DNA of 26,740 bases from JAAYAY01 sp964429355. Lineage in GTDB: Bacteria > Planctomycetota > Planctomycetia > Pirellulales > Thermoguttaceae. Below are positions 1 through 8,019 of the stretch, one piece after another; the stretch's first letter is position 1; each line of letters starts with the position of its first letter. The stretch spans positions 1-26,740 of the forward strand of contig CAYSCH010000093.1 in NCBI GenBank assembly GCA_964429355.1, given 5' to 3'. The notes under the pieces are model-generated. The model did not search any database and had not been told where the DNA came from. It was given only the letters and a program-made list of their open reading frames with translations. The position numbers and the translations under genes are program-made.

Positions 1-113
1 CAGCCTTCCTAAAGCCGGCAAGCACATCCCCGGCGGAAGAGACAGCATTGCCCGCCGTCAGTGCCGAGGCAACGCCCGTGGCATAGCTTATCCTCCTTTA
101 TATAGAATTGTTA
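1..113. other. Left-edge stretch with strong Shine-Dalgarno site but no intact gene
   Basis: Read leftwards, this stretch has an AAAGGAGG ribosome-binding sequence (92-99) about seven bases before an ATG at 82-84, an ideal spacing. That frame closes after eight codons (stop at 58-60). A neighbouring frame stays open from a stop near 99 to the window edge and encodes ATGVASALTAGNAVSSAGDV, with a gene-like third-base pattern but no start codon I can place. Either a real gene begins here and a frameshift (true or a sequencing error) separates start from body, or the eight-codon frame is a leader. The left edge hides the rest. The sequence between the hairpin at 141-170 and this site is AT-rich, unlike the rest of the window. 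Confidence 0.25.
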
Positions 114-425
114 TCATCCGCCATCTCCGTGTAAATAAATAATCCCCGGAAGCGTCAGCTTTCGGGGATTGTTGACCTCGTCAAATGTCCGGGTCAGCGC
201 ACCTTTGGGCTTGTTCGCCCCGAACCGAGCAACCTGGCCCGGATGGTTGGAGACCTCCTTGGGGTACATGAACACGTCCCAGGCCCCGTCCGCCTTCCAG
301 CCCAGCGCCGCAAAGTCTCCCTTGGAAAAATCGGAGTCCACGATCGACTGAGCATGGCAAGTCGCGTGGGCGAAGCCCAGGCACGCCAACAGTGTCACCA
401 CGCTGGTGAGCAATACCGATTTCAT
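114..425 (-). CDS. Small secreted protein, possibly truncated
   Basis: A 103-residue protein. Residues 1-25 form a signal peptide (basic MKS start, hydrophobic core, cut near CHAQS), so it is exported. The mature part contains the phrase DFSKGDFAALGWKADGAWDV and looks like the start of a beta-rich carbohydrate-binding or LamG-like fold, but I do not recognise the family. The start ATG overlaps the stop of the peptide transporter gene upstream by four bases (ATGA), so the two are probably translated in a coupled way from one mRNA. The last codons run through a perfect hairpin at 141-170 that looks like a transcription terminator, and the final residues (GIIYLHGDGG) look like read-through rather than a natural end. 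The gene may therefore be a 5' fragment of a longer one. Confidence 0.6.
   Translation of the reverse strand: MKSVLLTSVVTLLACLGFAHATCHAQSIVDSDFSKGDFAALGWKADGAWDVFMYPKEVSNHPGQVARFGANKPKGALTRTFDEVNNPRKLTLPGIIYLHGDGG
141..170 (-). terminator. Hairpin with 13-bp stem, terminator-like, inside the small secreted gene
   Basis: Arms 141-153 and 158-170 pair over 13 positions (one G-T pair) around a four-base loop. Read leftwards the 3' arm is followed by ATTATTTATTT, a T-rich tract. This fits an intrinsic terminator for the leftward transporter operon, but it lies inside the open frame of the 114-425 gene rather than after its stop. Confidence 0.5.
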
Positions 426-2620
426 TGCGATGCCTTCACGTTCTCTCCGTTGTCTGCCTGCTTTTGGAGCTCATCGGCGGCGATTCCCTCGTGCATCCAG
501 TAGCGCAGGAGCGGCGAGAGGGCCAGGCAGATGATTCCGGAGACGATCGCGCTGAGGGCGATCTTGCCGAAGACGCCGCCGTAGACGCCGACGGTTTCGA
601 GGGGAATGGGTATGCCAGCGGCCTCACCGTCGGCTCCGTGGTTGACGCCGGTGAATTGGGCAATGATGGCGGCCAGGAATTGGGAAAAGGCGGTGGCGAG
701 GAACCAGCCCCCCATCACGGTACTGACGAGGTGTTTGGGCGAGAGTTTGGTGACCATGGAGAGGCCGACGGGGGAGAGACAGAGCTCGCCGGTGGTGTGA
801 AGCAGATAGCCGAGGAAGAGCCACACCAGGGCAACCATGCCACGAGAATCGGACAGCCTGGCACCGTACCAGAAGGCGGCGAAACCGAGCCCGAGCTGCA
901 GCAAGCCGAACGCGAATTTTACCGGGGTGCTGGGTTCAAGTCCGACCCGATCGAGGAGTGCCCAGAGGGTTGTGAAAACCAGTCCGAAGATAATGATGTA
1001 GATGGCGTTGACCGACTGATAGAGGGAGGCGGGGACCTCCGATCCACCGATGCCCATGCCGATATTGTCTTCGACAAAGAGCCACTTGACGCTGGCCATG
1101 TCAGGGGATGCGTCGTTCTTTCCCGCCGCTTCTCTCAGGTATGTCAGACCTGTGAAGGTGAATCGGTCCATGCCGGCAATGTCTTTGACGAGTTTGTCGA
1201 TCTGGTCGGGCTTGAGCTTGCCTTTCTTCTGCTCCTCGCTCCGTATGGCCTGCTCAATCTGAGCCTTCATGGAGGGGGAACCGTTCTTATGTCCGAGTTG
1301 TTCCTGGCTGAGCAAGGGGAGAGTCTGCACGTGCTGATCCTTGGAGGCGGCGCGGACTCGAAATTCGATGGTTTGTCCGACATCGGCCGGGGTGACCTGG
1401 CGGGCCTCCGTGACGCGGTCGACATTCCGGTCGGTGAAGTTATTGAGGGAGCTGCCGGCCTGCTCGAAGAAGGCCCAGAAGAGCATCGAGAAGAAGGTGA
1501 GGATGAGGACCACGAACATGCGCTCGCGGGCGATCTTGGAGAGTCTGAAGGTTTCGAAAATGAGGTAGGCGAAGGCGACGAGGCCGGAGAGAACGAGCAC
1601 CAGGCCGGCCGGGCGACTGGCTTCCTTGAGGAGGACCGCGACCACTTCCAGGAGCGGGCCCTTGCCCTGCATCCGTTCGACGATGAAATCGGGGATGAGT
1701 GTAACAGGCTTGCCTTCAGGGGTAACCAGTGCAAAGCCGGAAACGAGGAAGGCAAACAGGCAGATCGCGAGAATGGCGCCGAGGTAGACGGTCCATTCGG
1801 CGTTGATCGGACCGAGGACGGGACGTCGAAGCCGCTCGGGATCGGGGGGACCGCCGGCCTCTTTCGGCAAGCCGCCTCGGCTGAGCGCGAAGAGGGCAAT
1901 CACGCCTGCCACGAGCAAGGCAATGGCGACGAAGACGTTGATTCCAATGGCAAAGGGGCTGTCGGGGCGGAAGAAGAGGAGGCCGACCGCGGCGGCGATG
2001 GCCCCGGTGGCAATCAGAGCCTGGGTGAGGAGGGTGGGAGCCACGAAGACGGCCACGCCAATGAGCATGCCGATGGCAGCCAACCCGAAACCGTATCGCC
2101 ATTCGTAGGTCTCGCCGATGTAGCCGCAGAGGAGCGGGGACATAGCGGCACCGAGATTGATCCCCATGTAGAAGATCGTGAAACCGCCGTCGCGTTTGTG
2201 GCTACCTGCCGGATAAAGGGTGCCGACGATTGAGGAAATATTGGGTTTGAAAAAGCCGTTCCCACAGATCAGTAGTGCAAGGGCCGTGAAGAACCAGAAG
2301 CTGCCCTGAATGGTCAGCATCAACTGGCCTGCGGCCATGAGAAGCCCGCCGACAACGACCGCCCTTCGGGCCCCCAACAGCCGATCGGCCAGCATTCCGC
2401 CGAAGAAGGGCGTCATGTAGACGAGGGCGGTATAGGCTCCGTAGACGACGTAGGCATCGCTGTCGCCGTAGCCCATGAAGCCTTTGATCATGTAGAACAC
2501 GAGCAAAGCCCGCATACCGTAGAATGAGAATCGCTCCCACATTTCGGCGAAGAACAGGGTGAACAGGCCTGTGGGATGTCCAAACACGGTTGGAGACGTT
2601 TCTTGCTGCACTGTGCTCAT
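422..2620 (-). CDS. POT/PTR-family proton-coupled oligopeptide transporter with large inserted loop
   Basis: A 732-residue polytopic membrane protein of the proton-dependent oligopeptide transporter family (MFS fold), expected to import di- and tripeptides across the inner membrane. The family signature ExxER is present (E26, E29, R30, in FAEMWERFSFYG), as are FFKPNISS near 123 and FYMGINLGA near 150. The C-terminal half resumes with ASLYQSVNAIYIIIF near 531. Bacterial members are usually about 450-520 residues. The excess here is mainly a polar stretch at about 399-525, between FEQAGSSLNNFTDRN and EVPASLYQS, rich in K, Q, E and D. The start ATG follows a weak GGTGG site. A strong promoter lies at 2734-2763. 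The gene diverges from a DPP4-type peptidase and an Xaa-Pro peptidase, which suggests a joint role in using proline-containing peptides. Confidence 0.92.
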   Translation of the reverse strand: MSTVQQETSPTVFGHPTGLFTLFFAEMWERFSFYGMRALLVFYMIKGFMGYGDSDAYVVYGAYTALVYMTPFFGGMLADRLLGARRAVVVGGLLMAAGQLMLTIQGSFWFFTALALLICGNGFFKPNISSIVGTLYPAGSHKRDGGFTIFYMGINLGAAMSPLLCGYIGETYEWRYGFGLAAIGMLIGVAVFVAPTLLTQALIATGAIAAAVGLLFFRPDSPFAIGINVFVAIALLVAGVIALFALSRGGLPKEAGGPPDPERLRRPVLGPINAEWTVYLGAILAICLFAFLVSGFALVTPEGKPVTLIPDFIVERMQGKGPLLEVVAVLLKEASRPAGLVLVLSGLVAFAYLIFETFRLSKIARERMFVVLILTFFSMLFWAFFEQAGSSLNNFTDRNVDRVTEARQVTPADVGQTIEFRVRAASKDQHVQTLPLLSQEQLGHKNGSPSMKAQIEQAIRSEEQKKGKLKPDQIDKLVKDIAGMDRFTFTGLTYLREAAGKNDASPDMASVKWLFVEDNIGMGIGGSEVPASLYQSVNAIYIIIFGLVFTTLWALLDRVGLEPSTPVKFAFGLLQLGLGFAAFWYGARLSDSRGMVALVWLFLGYLLHTTGELCLSPVGLSMVTKLSPKHLVSTVMGGWFLATAFSQFLAAIIAQFTGVNHGADGEAAGIPIPLETVGVYGGVFGKIALSAIVSGIICLALSPLLRYWMHEGIAADELQKQADNGENVKASQ

Positions 2621-2733
2621 TCAGCCACCGAGAGACCTTGGTTGACGGGGTGATGCCGCGAGAGTACCGAAGCCGAGTGGAGTCTGGCCGCAAAGCCCGT
2701 TGTTCCAACGGCTTGTGACCAACAAGTCGCCCC

Positions 2734-2763
2734 ATTCTAGGGGGCTCGTTCGCCGACTGTCAA
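2734..2763 (-). promoter_or_regulatory. Sigma70-type promoter for the peptide transporter operon
   Basis: On the minus strand, a perfect TTGACA (2758-2763) is separated by 18 bases from TAGAAT (2734-2739, five of six matches to TATAAT). Transcription would start near 2727, leaving an untranslated leader of about 105 bases before the transporter ATG at 2620. This is the best consensus promoter in the window. Confidence 0.6.
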
Positions 2764-2884
2764 CGGCAACCTGTCGTGGAGGGGAATCGGTGGAGGATTT
2801 GGCGGGCGGGGCGCCGGCCGTCGGTAGGAGTCCTGGGTTGCGGCAACCGCCAGGCGGCATTCCCGCGATTTCGGCGGTGAACCG

Positions 2885-2913
2885 GTGAACCGGCCGGGTG
2901 TGGCGACTAGAAT
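2885..2913 (+). promoter_or_regulatory. Candidate promoter for the peptidase pair
   Basis: TAGAAT at 2908-2913 sits in CTAGAATAGG, the same context as the transporter promoter. The -35 match 17 bases upstream (GTGAAC, 2885-2890) is poor, three of six. It faces the DPP4-type gene, with a leader of roughly 210 bases. Confidence 0.3.
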
Positions 2914-3128
2914 AGGCTTGTGGGTTGCCCGGGGGAAATTGCGGCAAGGCGCGGGAGAACTCGATGGGGCGGGGCTGACAGAGTTCGCGGGCAAAACACG
3001 GACGGAACGCGAGCGCGGGGCAAGCCCACGCGGCTATCTCCATGACGACTATTATTTGGGGAATCACGCAGGGCCATTTTCATGGCGGTTTCCCGACAAT
3101 TGGCCTTTCGACAGCGGAATTCAGGCAG

Positions 3129-5378
3129 ATGCGACACTTGAGAATCCTGGTCACCTTGATCCTGGTGCTGGCATCGCAGCACGCGCGGGCCGATGAGAAA
3201 GAAGCCAAGGGGAAGACCGACGGGGCGAAGCTGACGGTCGAGCGGATCTTTGCCTCGGGAGAATTCAACGCCCAGGGACTCGCGGCTCGGTGGGCCGAGG
3301 ACGGGGACGGCTATCTGAGCATCGAAGGATCGAGCATCCTCCGCCACGACGCGGCCACGGGGGACAAGAGTGTCGTCGTTTCAGAGGCCGACCTGACGCC
3401 GGCGGGCAGGTCCAGCCCGCTTGCGATCAACGACTACGCCTTCTCCAAGTCGGGCGATTATCTGCTCGTGTACACGAACTCCAAACGCGTGTGGCGGCAG
3501 AACTCTCGGGGCGATTATTGGGTCCTGGATCGCTCGGCCCACACGCTGCGCCAATTGGGTGGCGAGGGGGCTCCGGCGTCGCTGCAGTTTGCCAAGCTTT
3601 CTCCCACGGATTCCAAGGCGGCCTACATTCGCGAGAACAACCTCTACGTGGAAGACCTCCGCAGCGGCGCGATAACCGCACTGACTGGCGACGGCAGCGA
3701 GTCGGTGATCAACGGCACCTTCGACTGGGTCTACGAAGAAGAGCTTCGGCTCCGCGACGGCTATCGCTGGAGCGACGACGGGCAGACAATCGCCTACTGG
3801 CAGATCGACACGGCGGGGGTCCGCCAGTTCACGATGATCAACAACACGGACAAAATGTATCCGGAGACGGTCCAATTCGCCTACCCCAAGACGGGCGAAG
3901 TGAATCCGGTCTGCCGCGTGGGCGTGGTCAAGGCGGAAGGGGGCGAAACCAGGTGGTTCGCCGTGCCTGGCGACCAACGTGACCACTACCTTGCCAGGAT
4001 GGATTGGATCCCGGGCACTGGGGAGCTTCTGCTTCAGCAATTGAACCGGCTGCAGAACGAGAACCGGGTGATGGTTGCCGAAGCCGATACGGGAAAGCTG
4101 CGGACCCTTCTGGTGGAGCGCGACAAGGCTTGGGTCGACATTCACGACGAACTCATGTGGCTGGAGGGGAACCGCCAGTTCACCTGGATCAGTGAGCGGG
4201 ACGGTTGGCGGCGCGGCTACCTGGTGGACAGGGCAGGCAAGCCGATCCGCCCGCTGACGCCGGAGAACTGCGATGCGATCGAGCTGCTCCACCTGGACGA
4301 GTCGAAAGAGGGCCAGCTTGCCTACTACACGGCCTCGCCGGACAACGCGACGGAGCGTTACCTCTATGCCGTGGGCCTTGCCGGTGCGGACCTGAAACGG
4401 GTGACGCCGGACGACCGGCCGGGCTGGCACGACTACAACATCTCGGGGAACGGAAAGTGGGCGATCCACACTTGGTCGCGGATGGCGGTGCCGCCGGTTA
4501 CCGAACTGGTGAAACTGCCGGAACACGAAACGGTCCGCGTGCTGGTGGAGAACAAGCCGCTGGTGGAGAAACTTGCCGCGATCGAAATGGAGCCGGTCGA
4601 GTTCTTCCAGATTGAGATCGAGAGTGGCATCAAGCTGGACGGCTATTGCATCAAGCCGCCCAAGTTTGACTCCAAGAAGAAGTATCCGCTCCTGGTCTAC
4701 GTCTACGGAGAGCCGGCGGGACAGACGGTGACGGATCGCTGGGGCGGTTCGGGGTACCTCTGGCACCAGATGCTGGCCCAGCAGGGCTATTTTGTGATGA
4801 GCTTCGACAATCGCGGCACGGATTGCCCTCGGGGACGCCAATGGCGCAAATGTATCTACCGGCAGGTTGGAGTGCTGGCGGCGAAGGATCAAGCGACGGC
4901 CGTGAAGAAGGTGCTCAGCGAACGCGAGTATCTGGATCCGGGGCGGGTGGGGATCTGGGGCTGGAGCGGCGGCGGTTCGATGACCCTGAACGCGATACTC
5001 AAGTACCCGGAGGTCTATTCGACGGCAATGGCGGTGGCGCCGGTGCCCAATCAGCGGCTGTACGACACGATCTACCAGGAACGCTATATGGGCCTGCCTC
5101 GGGAGAATGTGAAGGGCTACCTGGAAGGGTCGCCGGTAAATTTCGCCCACCAGTTGAAGGGCAACCTGCTGCTGGTGCATGGAACCGGAGATGACAACTG
5201 TCATTACCAGGGGACCGAGGCGCTGGTGAATGAATTGATCCGCCATCAGAAACCGTTTACGATGATGGCCTACCCGAATCGTTCCCACTCGATCGGCGAG
5301 GGGGCTGGGACGACGCTCCATCTGAGAAATCTGCTGACGCGATACCTGAACGAGAATCTACCGGCAGAGGCGAGATAG
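3129..5378 (+). CDS. Secreted dipeptidyl peptidase IV-type serine peptidase (S9B)
   Basis: A 749-residue exported prolyl-type peptidase that should remove Xaa-Pro (or Xaa-Ala) dipeptides from peptide N-termini in the periplasm. Residues 1-21 are a signal peptide cut near ARA-D, which is why the start is placed at 3129 and not at 3042, where the frame opens. Residues about 60-500 form the DPP4 beta-propeller. It carries the double-glutamate motif DWVYEEEL (E203-E205), which in DPP4 anchors the free N-terminus of the substrate. The C-terminal alpha/beta-hydrolase domain has S613 in GWSGGGS, D688 in HGTGDDNCHY and H720 in NRSHS, a complete catalytic triad. The M24 Xaa-Pro peptidase gene starts 17 bases after its stop. 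The length fits the family. Confidence 0.93.
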   Translation: MRHLRILVTLILVLASQHARADEKEAKGKTDGAKLTVERIFASGEFNAQGLAARWAEDGDGYLSIEGSSILRHDAATGDKSVVVSEADLTPAGRSSPLAINDYAFSKSGDYLLVYTNSKRVWRQNSRGDYWVLDRSAHTLRQLGGEGAPASLQFAKLSPTDSKAAYIRENNLYVEDLRSGAITALTGDGSESVINGTFDWVYEEELRLRDGYRWSDDGQTIAYWQIDTAGVRQFTMINNTDKMYPETVQFAYPKTGEVNPVCRVGVVKAEGGETRWFAVPGDQRDHYLARMDWIPGTGELLLQQLNRLQNENRVMVAEADTGKLRTLLVERDKAWVDIHDELMWLEGNRQFTWISERDGWRRGYLVDRAGKPIRPLTPENCDAIELLHLDESKEGQLAYYTASPDNATERYLYAVGLAGADLKRVTPDDRPGWHDYNISGNGKWAIHTWSRMAVPPVTELVKLPEHETVRVLVENKPLVEKLAAIEMEPVEFFQIEIESGIKLDGYCIKPPKFDSKKKYPLLVYVYGEPAGQTVTDRWGGSGYLWHQMLAQQGYFVMSFDNRGTDCPRGRQWRKCIYRQVGVLAAKDQATAVKKVLSEREYLDPGRVGIWGWSGGGSMTLNAILKYPEVYSTAMAVAPVPNQRLYDTIYQERYMGLPRENVKGYLEGSPVNFAHQLKGNLLLVHGTGDDNCHYQGTEALVNELIRHQKPFTMMAYPNRSHSIGEGAGTTLHLRNLLTRYLNENLPAEAR

Positions 5379-5395
5379 AAACACGGAGGTTCCGC

Positions 5396-6559
5396 ATGAC
5401 CACGACCAAAACCGCTCTGATGATGGCCGGGATTCCGGCGACGAACAGCGCCCTCTACCGCCGCATCCGGTTTTCGGTCGGCGATCCGGCAGCGTATCTG
5501 GAAGTGCCGGGGGACGAAGGGGCCAGCCTGAGGATGCTGATTCTTCGCGACATCGAAATGGGTCGGGCCAAAGAACACGCTCAGGTGGACATGGTGGCCT
5601 GCCCGGCCGACTACGCGCCGGCGACCGGGCTTTCCGGGGATCGCGAGACGGCGACGGCGCAGGCGGCGGCCGAGTGTCTGCGCCGGGCCGGGATCGAGCG
5701 GGTTCGGGGCGATCGGTCGCTGCCGCTGGTTTTCGTGGACATGCTCCGGCAGGCAGGAATAGGGGTGGAGTACGATCCGGACCTCGGGGTGGTCGACCGT
5801 CGCGCCAAGGACGAGCAGGAGATTGCCTGGCTGCGCGAGGCCCAGGCGGCCACGGAAGGGGCGATGGAAATGGCCTGCCGGCTTGTCGCCCGTGCCGGGG
5901 CGGCGAAGGATGGCAAACTGGTGCACGAGGGGGAGATCCTCACGGCGGAACGTGTTCGGGCTGCCGTGGATCATTGGCTGCTCGAGCGGGGCTATGTCAA
6001 CATGCCCGCCATTGTGGCCGGGGGGCGTGAAGGGTCGGATTGCCATAATCTGGGCACAGGCCCTCTGCGGACGGGCGAGCCGGTGATCATCGACATTTTC
6101 CCCCGCAACCGCCAGACCCTGTATCACGGCGACTGCACACGTACCGTGGTGCACGGCGACATTCCTGACGCCGTGGCGGTCATGCACCGGGCCGTATGCC
6201 GGGCGAAGGCTGCCGCGGAGGCAGCGGTTCGTGCCGGGGTGACGGGAGAAACGGTCCACCGAGCCACACTTGCCGCCCTGGAGGCGGAGGGGTTTCCGTA
6301 CGGGCTGCCGCCTGAGAACGCGCCGGCCGACTTCTGCTCGCTGACCCATGGCACCGGCCACGGTCTGGGCCTCGACGTTCACGAACCACCCCTGCTCGAT
6401 TTGAAGGGACCGGAACTGATCGTGGGGGACGTGGTCAGCGTTGAACCGGGGCTGTACCGTCTGGATCTGGGGGGTGTACGGGTGGAAGACGTGGTGGTGG
6501 TGACGGCCGAAGGGTGCGAGAATCTCAACTGCCTGCCCGAGGGACTGGACTGGCGGTAG
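5396..6559 (+). CDS. M24-family metallopeptidase, Xaa-Pro aminopeptidase/prolidase type
   Basis: A 387-residue protein without a signal peptide, so cytoplasmic. The creatinase-like N-terminal domain (1-140) precedes a pita-bread catalytic domain. The five metal ligands can be read: D233 (IIDIFPR), D246 (HGDCTRTV), H322 (THGTGHGLGLDVHE), E350 (VEPGLY) and E364 (VRVEDVVV). The two aspartates are 13 residues apart, against 11 in E. coli PepP, so there is a two-residue insertion in the IIDIFPRNRQTLYHGD segment. The start has a good ribosome-binding site (CGGAGG, 5' of TTCCGC) and lies 17 bases after the DPP4-type gene, so the two are co-transcribed. Likely job: splitting imported Xaa-Pro dipeptides or trimming N-terminal Xaa-Pro. 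Prolidase versus aminopeptidase P cannot be decided from sequence alone. Confidence 0.9.
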   Translation: MTTTKTALMMAGIPATNSALYRRIRFSVGDPAAYLEVPGDEGASLRMLILRDIEMGRAKEHAQVDMVACPADYAPATGLSGDRETATAQAAAECLRRAGIERVRGDRSLPLVFVDMLRQAGIGVEYDPDLGVVDRRAKDEQEIAWLREAQAATEGAMEMACRLVARAGAAKDGKLVHEGEILTAERVRAAVDHWLLERGYVNMPAIVAGGREGSDCHNLGTGPLRTGEPVIIDIFPRNRQTLYHGDCTRTVVHGDIPDAVAVMHRAVCRAKAAAEAAVRAGVTGETVHRATLAALEAEGFPYGLPPENAPADFCSLTHGTGHGLGLDVHEPPLLDLKGPELIVGDVVSVEPGLYRLDLGGVRVEDVVVVTAEGCENLNCLPEGLDWR

Positions 6560-6597
6560 GCGAGCCAAAGGGGTGTTTTCGGGCCATTGTCAGCAGG

Positions 6598-7785
6598 TCA
6601 CTTGTGGAGGATCGCACGCAGGCCGCTGACGAGGCGTTCGGCGCCCTGGCGGGCCGTGTCGCGATCCAAGGGGCCGTAGGAGACCCGCAGGGCACATCGA
6701 TCGGTGACACCGAACGTGGATCCCGGCATGACCGCCACGCGATGTTGCCGCACGAGTTGCTGGACCAGTTGCATCGAATCGATGGTGGCGGCCACATTCA
6801 AGAGGACATAGAAGGCACCGTCGGCGACGGGCACGCTGCACACATCGCCGGCGGCTTTCAGTTCTGAAACCACCACCTCCCGGGCCGCGGCAATCGCCGC
6901 CATCTGGCTGCGGCAGTACTGAGGACCGGCCTCCAGTGCTCCGACGGCCGCCCATTGGGAGATCACAGGGGGGCAGATCAGGTTGGTATCCTGAATCTTG
7001 CGGATGGGTTCGAAGAGGGGCCGAGGGATCACCATATAGCCGATCCGCCAGCTGGCGAATCCATGGCTTTTGGAAAGCGAGTGGAGGCTGATCGTGTGGG
7101 CCTGGCTGCCAGGGATGGAGGCGGGCGAGAAATGGGCGTTACCGTTCCAGGTGAAGTACTCGTAGGCCTCATCGCTGATGTGGTAGATCCGGTGCCGGCG
7201 GCAGATATCGTTTACGGCGCGGAGTTGGTCTTCCGGATACACAGCGCCCGTGGGGTTGTTGGGCGAAATGATGACGATCGCGCGGGTCCTGGGCGTGATG
7301 GCGGCCTCGAGGGCGTCAAGACGAAGCTGGTAGTGCTGATCGGTGGGGACGGGCACGGGTCGAGCGTCGGCGATCGTGATCGCCATTTCGTGGTTGAAGT
7401 AGTAGGGGGAGGTGATGATCACCTCATCGCCCGGGTCGACGATCGCCAGCACGGCGTTCATGAACGCCATGTTGGCGCCCGCGGTGACCACCAGGGCGCG
7501 GTCCGGCCCGATCTCGACGCGGTTTTCTTCGTGAAGCTTCGCCTGGAGCTGGGCGAGCAATTGGGGGATGCCGTGCACGGCCTGGTATTGGTGGTTCTGG
7601 GGATCGGCCAGGAAGTCGTGGATGCGGTCGATGGCCTGTGGGGGCGGGCCATAGGCGACTACCCCCTGGCCCATGGAGATTGTTCCGGGCGTGGCGCGGA
7701 TCAGGTCGGCAACCAGGGGAATGGCGGGGGCCTGGACGTTTGCCATCCGCCGGTTGCCGTCGATCCCTTGAGTTTTTGGCGGCAT
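6598..7785 (-). CDS. PLP-dependent aminotransferase, class I/II (aspartate aminotransferase fold)
   Basis: A 395-residue cytoplasmic fold-type I aminotransferase. Visible motifs are SPNNPTGAVY, SDEAYEYF, the PLP lysine K239 in SLSKSHGFASWRIGY, and the substrate-carboxylate arginine in CALRVSYG near the C-terminus. The frame is open up to 7935, but those upstream residues are basic and unlike the family. The ATG at 7783-7785 gives a normal N-terminus; a second in-frame ATG at 7744-7746 (MANVQ) is also possible, and neither has a strong ribosome-binding site. The substrate cannot be named. The gene converges with the M24 peptidase, whose stop is 38 bases away, and has a candidate promoter at 7927-7955. 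Confidence 0.88.
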   Translation of the reverse strand: MPPKTQGIDGNRRMANVQAPAIPLVADLIRATPGTISMGQGVVAYGPPPQAIDRIHDFLADPQNHQYQAVHGIPQLLAQLQAKLHEENRVEIGPDRALVVTAGANMAFMNAVLAIVDPGDEVIITSPYYFNHEMAITIADARPVPVPTDQHYQLRLDALEAAITPRTRAIVIISPNNPTGAVYPEDQLRAVNDICRRHRIYHISDEAYEYFTWNGNAHFSPASIPGSQAHTISLHSLSKSHGFASWRIGYMVIPRPLFEPIRKIQDTNLICPPVISQWAAVGALEAGPQYCRSQMAAIAAAREVVVSELKAAGDVCSVPVADGAFYVLLNVAATIDSMQLVQQLVRQHRVAVMPGSTFGVTDRCALRVSYGPLDRDTARQGAERLVSGLRAILHK

Positions 7786-7926
7786 GATGGTACCTATACG
7801 TGCTCGTTGGTTGACGCCTGGCCTGCTGTTGCGTCTCATCCTCTCAGGATAGCAGGCGGAGAGCGTCAACGCATTGGGTCTCGATGGCTGACCGAGGGCA
7901 CGAATGTCGCGATTCGGCACTTTCTC

Positions 7927-7955
7927 ATGACACAACGAGCGACCTTTCGTGCCAA
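7927..7955 (-). promoter_or_regulatory. Candidate promoter for the aminotransferase
   Basis: On the minus strand, TTGGCA (7950-7955, five of six) is followed after 17 bases by TGTCAT (7927-7932, four of six). It would give a leader of about 135 bases before 7785. The gap 7786-8019 between this gene and the GDPD-like gene otherwise shows nothing gene-like, so the aminotransferase may be transcribed on its own. Confidence 0.3.
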
Positions 7956-8019
7956 CAGCGTGTTTCTTCCAGGAACGAGAATCGTCGTACTGCGGGACGT
8001 TTTGGACCCGAGCAAGACA

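Larger units (their letters stand above)
2621..3128. other. Divergent intergenic region between transporter and peptidase genes
   Basis: About 508 bases with no convincing gene. It holds a leftward promoter (2734-2763) and a weaker rightward candidate (2885-2913). The open frames here lack a ribosome-binding site and any recognisable domain. The peptidase frame itself stays open upstream to 3042, but its signal peptide places the true start at 3129. Confidence 0.6.

Noticed and set aside
425..2233. Long rightward open frame (602 codons) opposite the peptide transporter
   Set aside because: It mirrors a gene with clear POT motifs. The translation is low in hydrophobic residues, rich in E, G and D, and has no domain or ribosome-binding site; GC-rich DNA often leaves antisense frames open.
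2621..3067. Leftward 148-codon frame upstream of the transporter
   Set aside because: It covers the strong promoter at 2734-2763, and is proline- and arginine-rich with no start site.
3381..5321. Long leftward open frame (646 codons) opposite the DPP4-type gene
   Set aside because: Rich in H, R and P, with no recognisable motif; the plus strand has a complete catalytic triad and propeller.
5270..6568. Leftward open frame opposite the M24 peptidase
   Set aside because: Histidine- and arginine-rich translation; the plus frame holds all five metal ligands.
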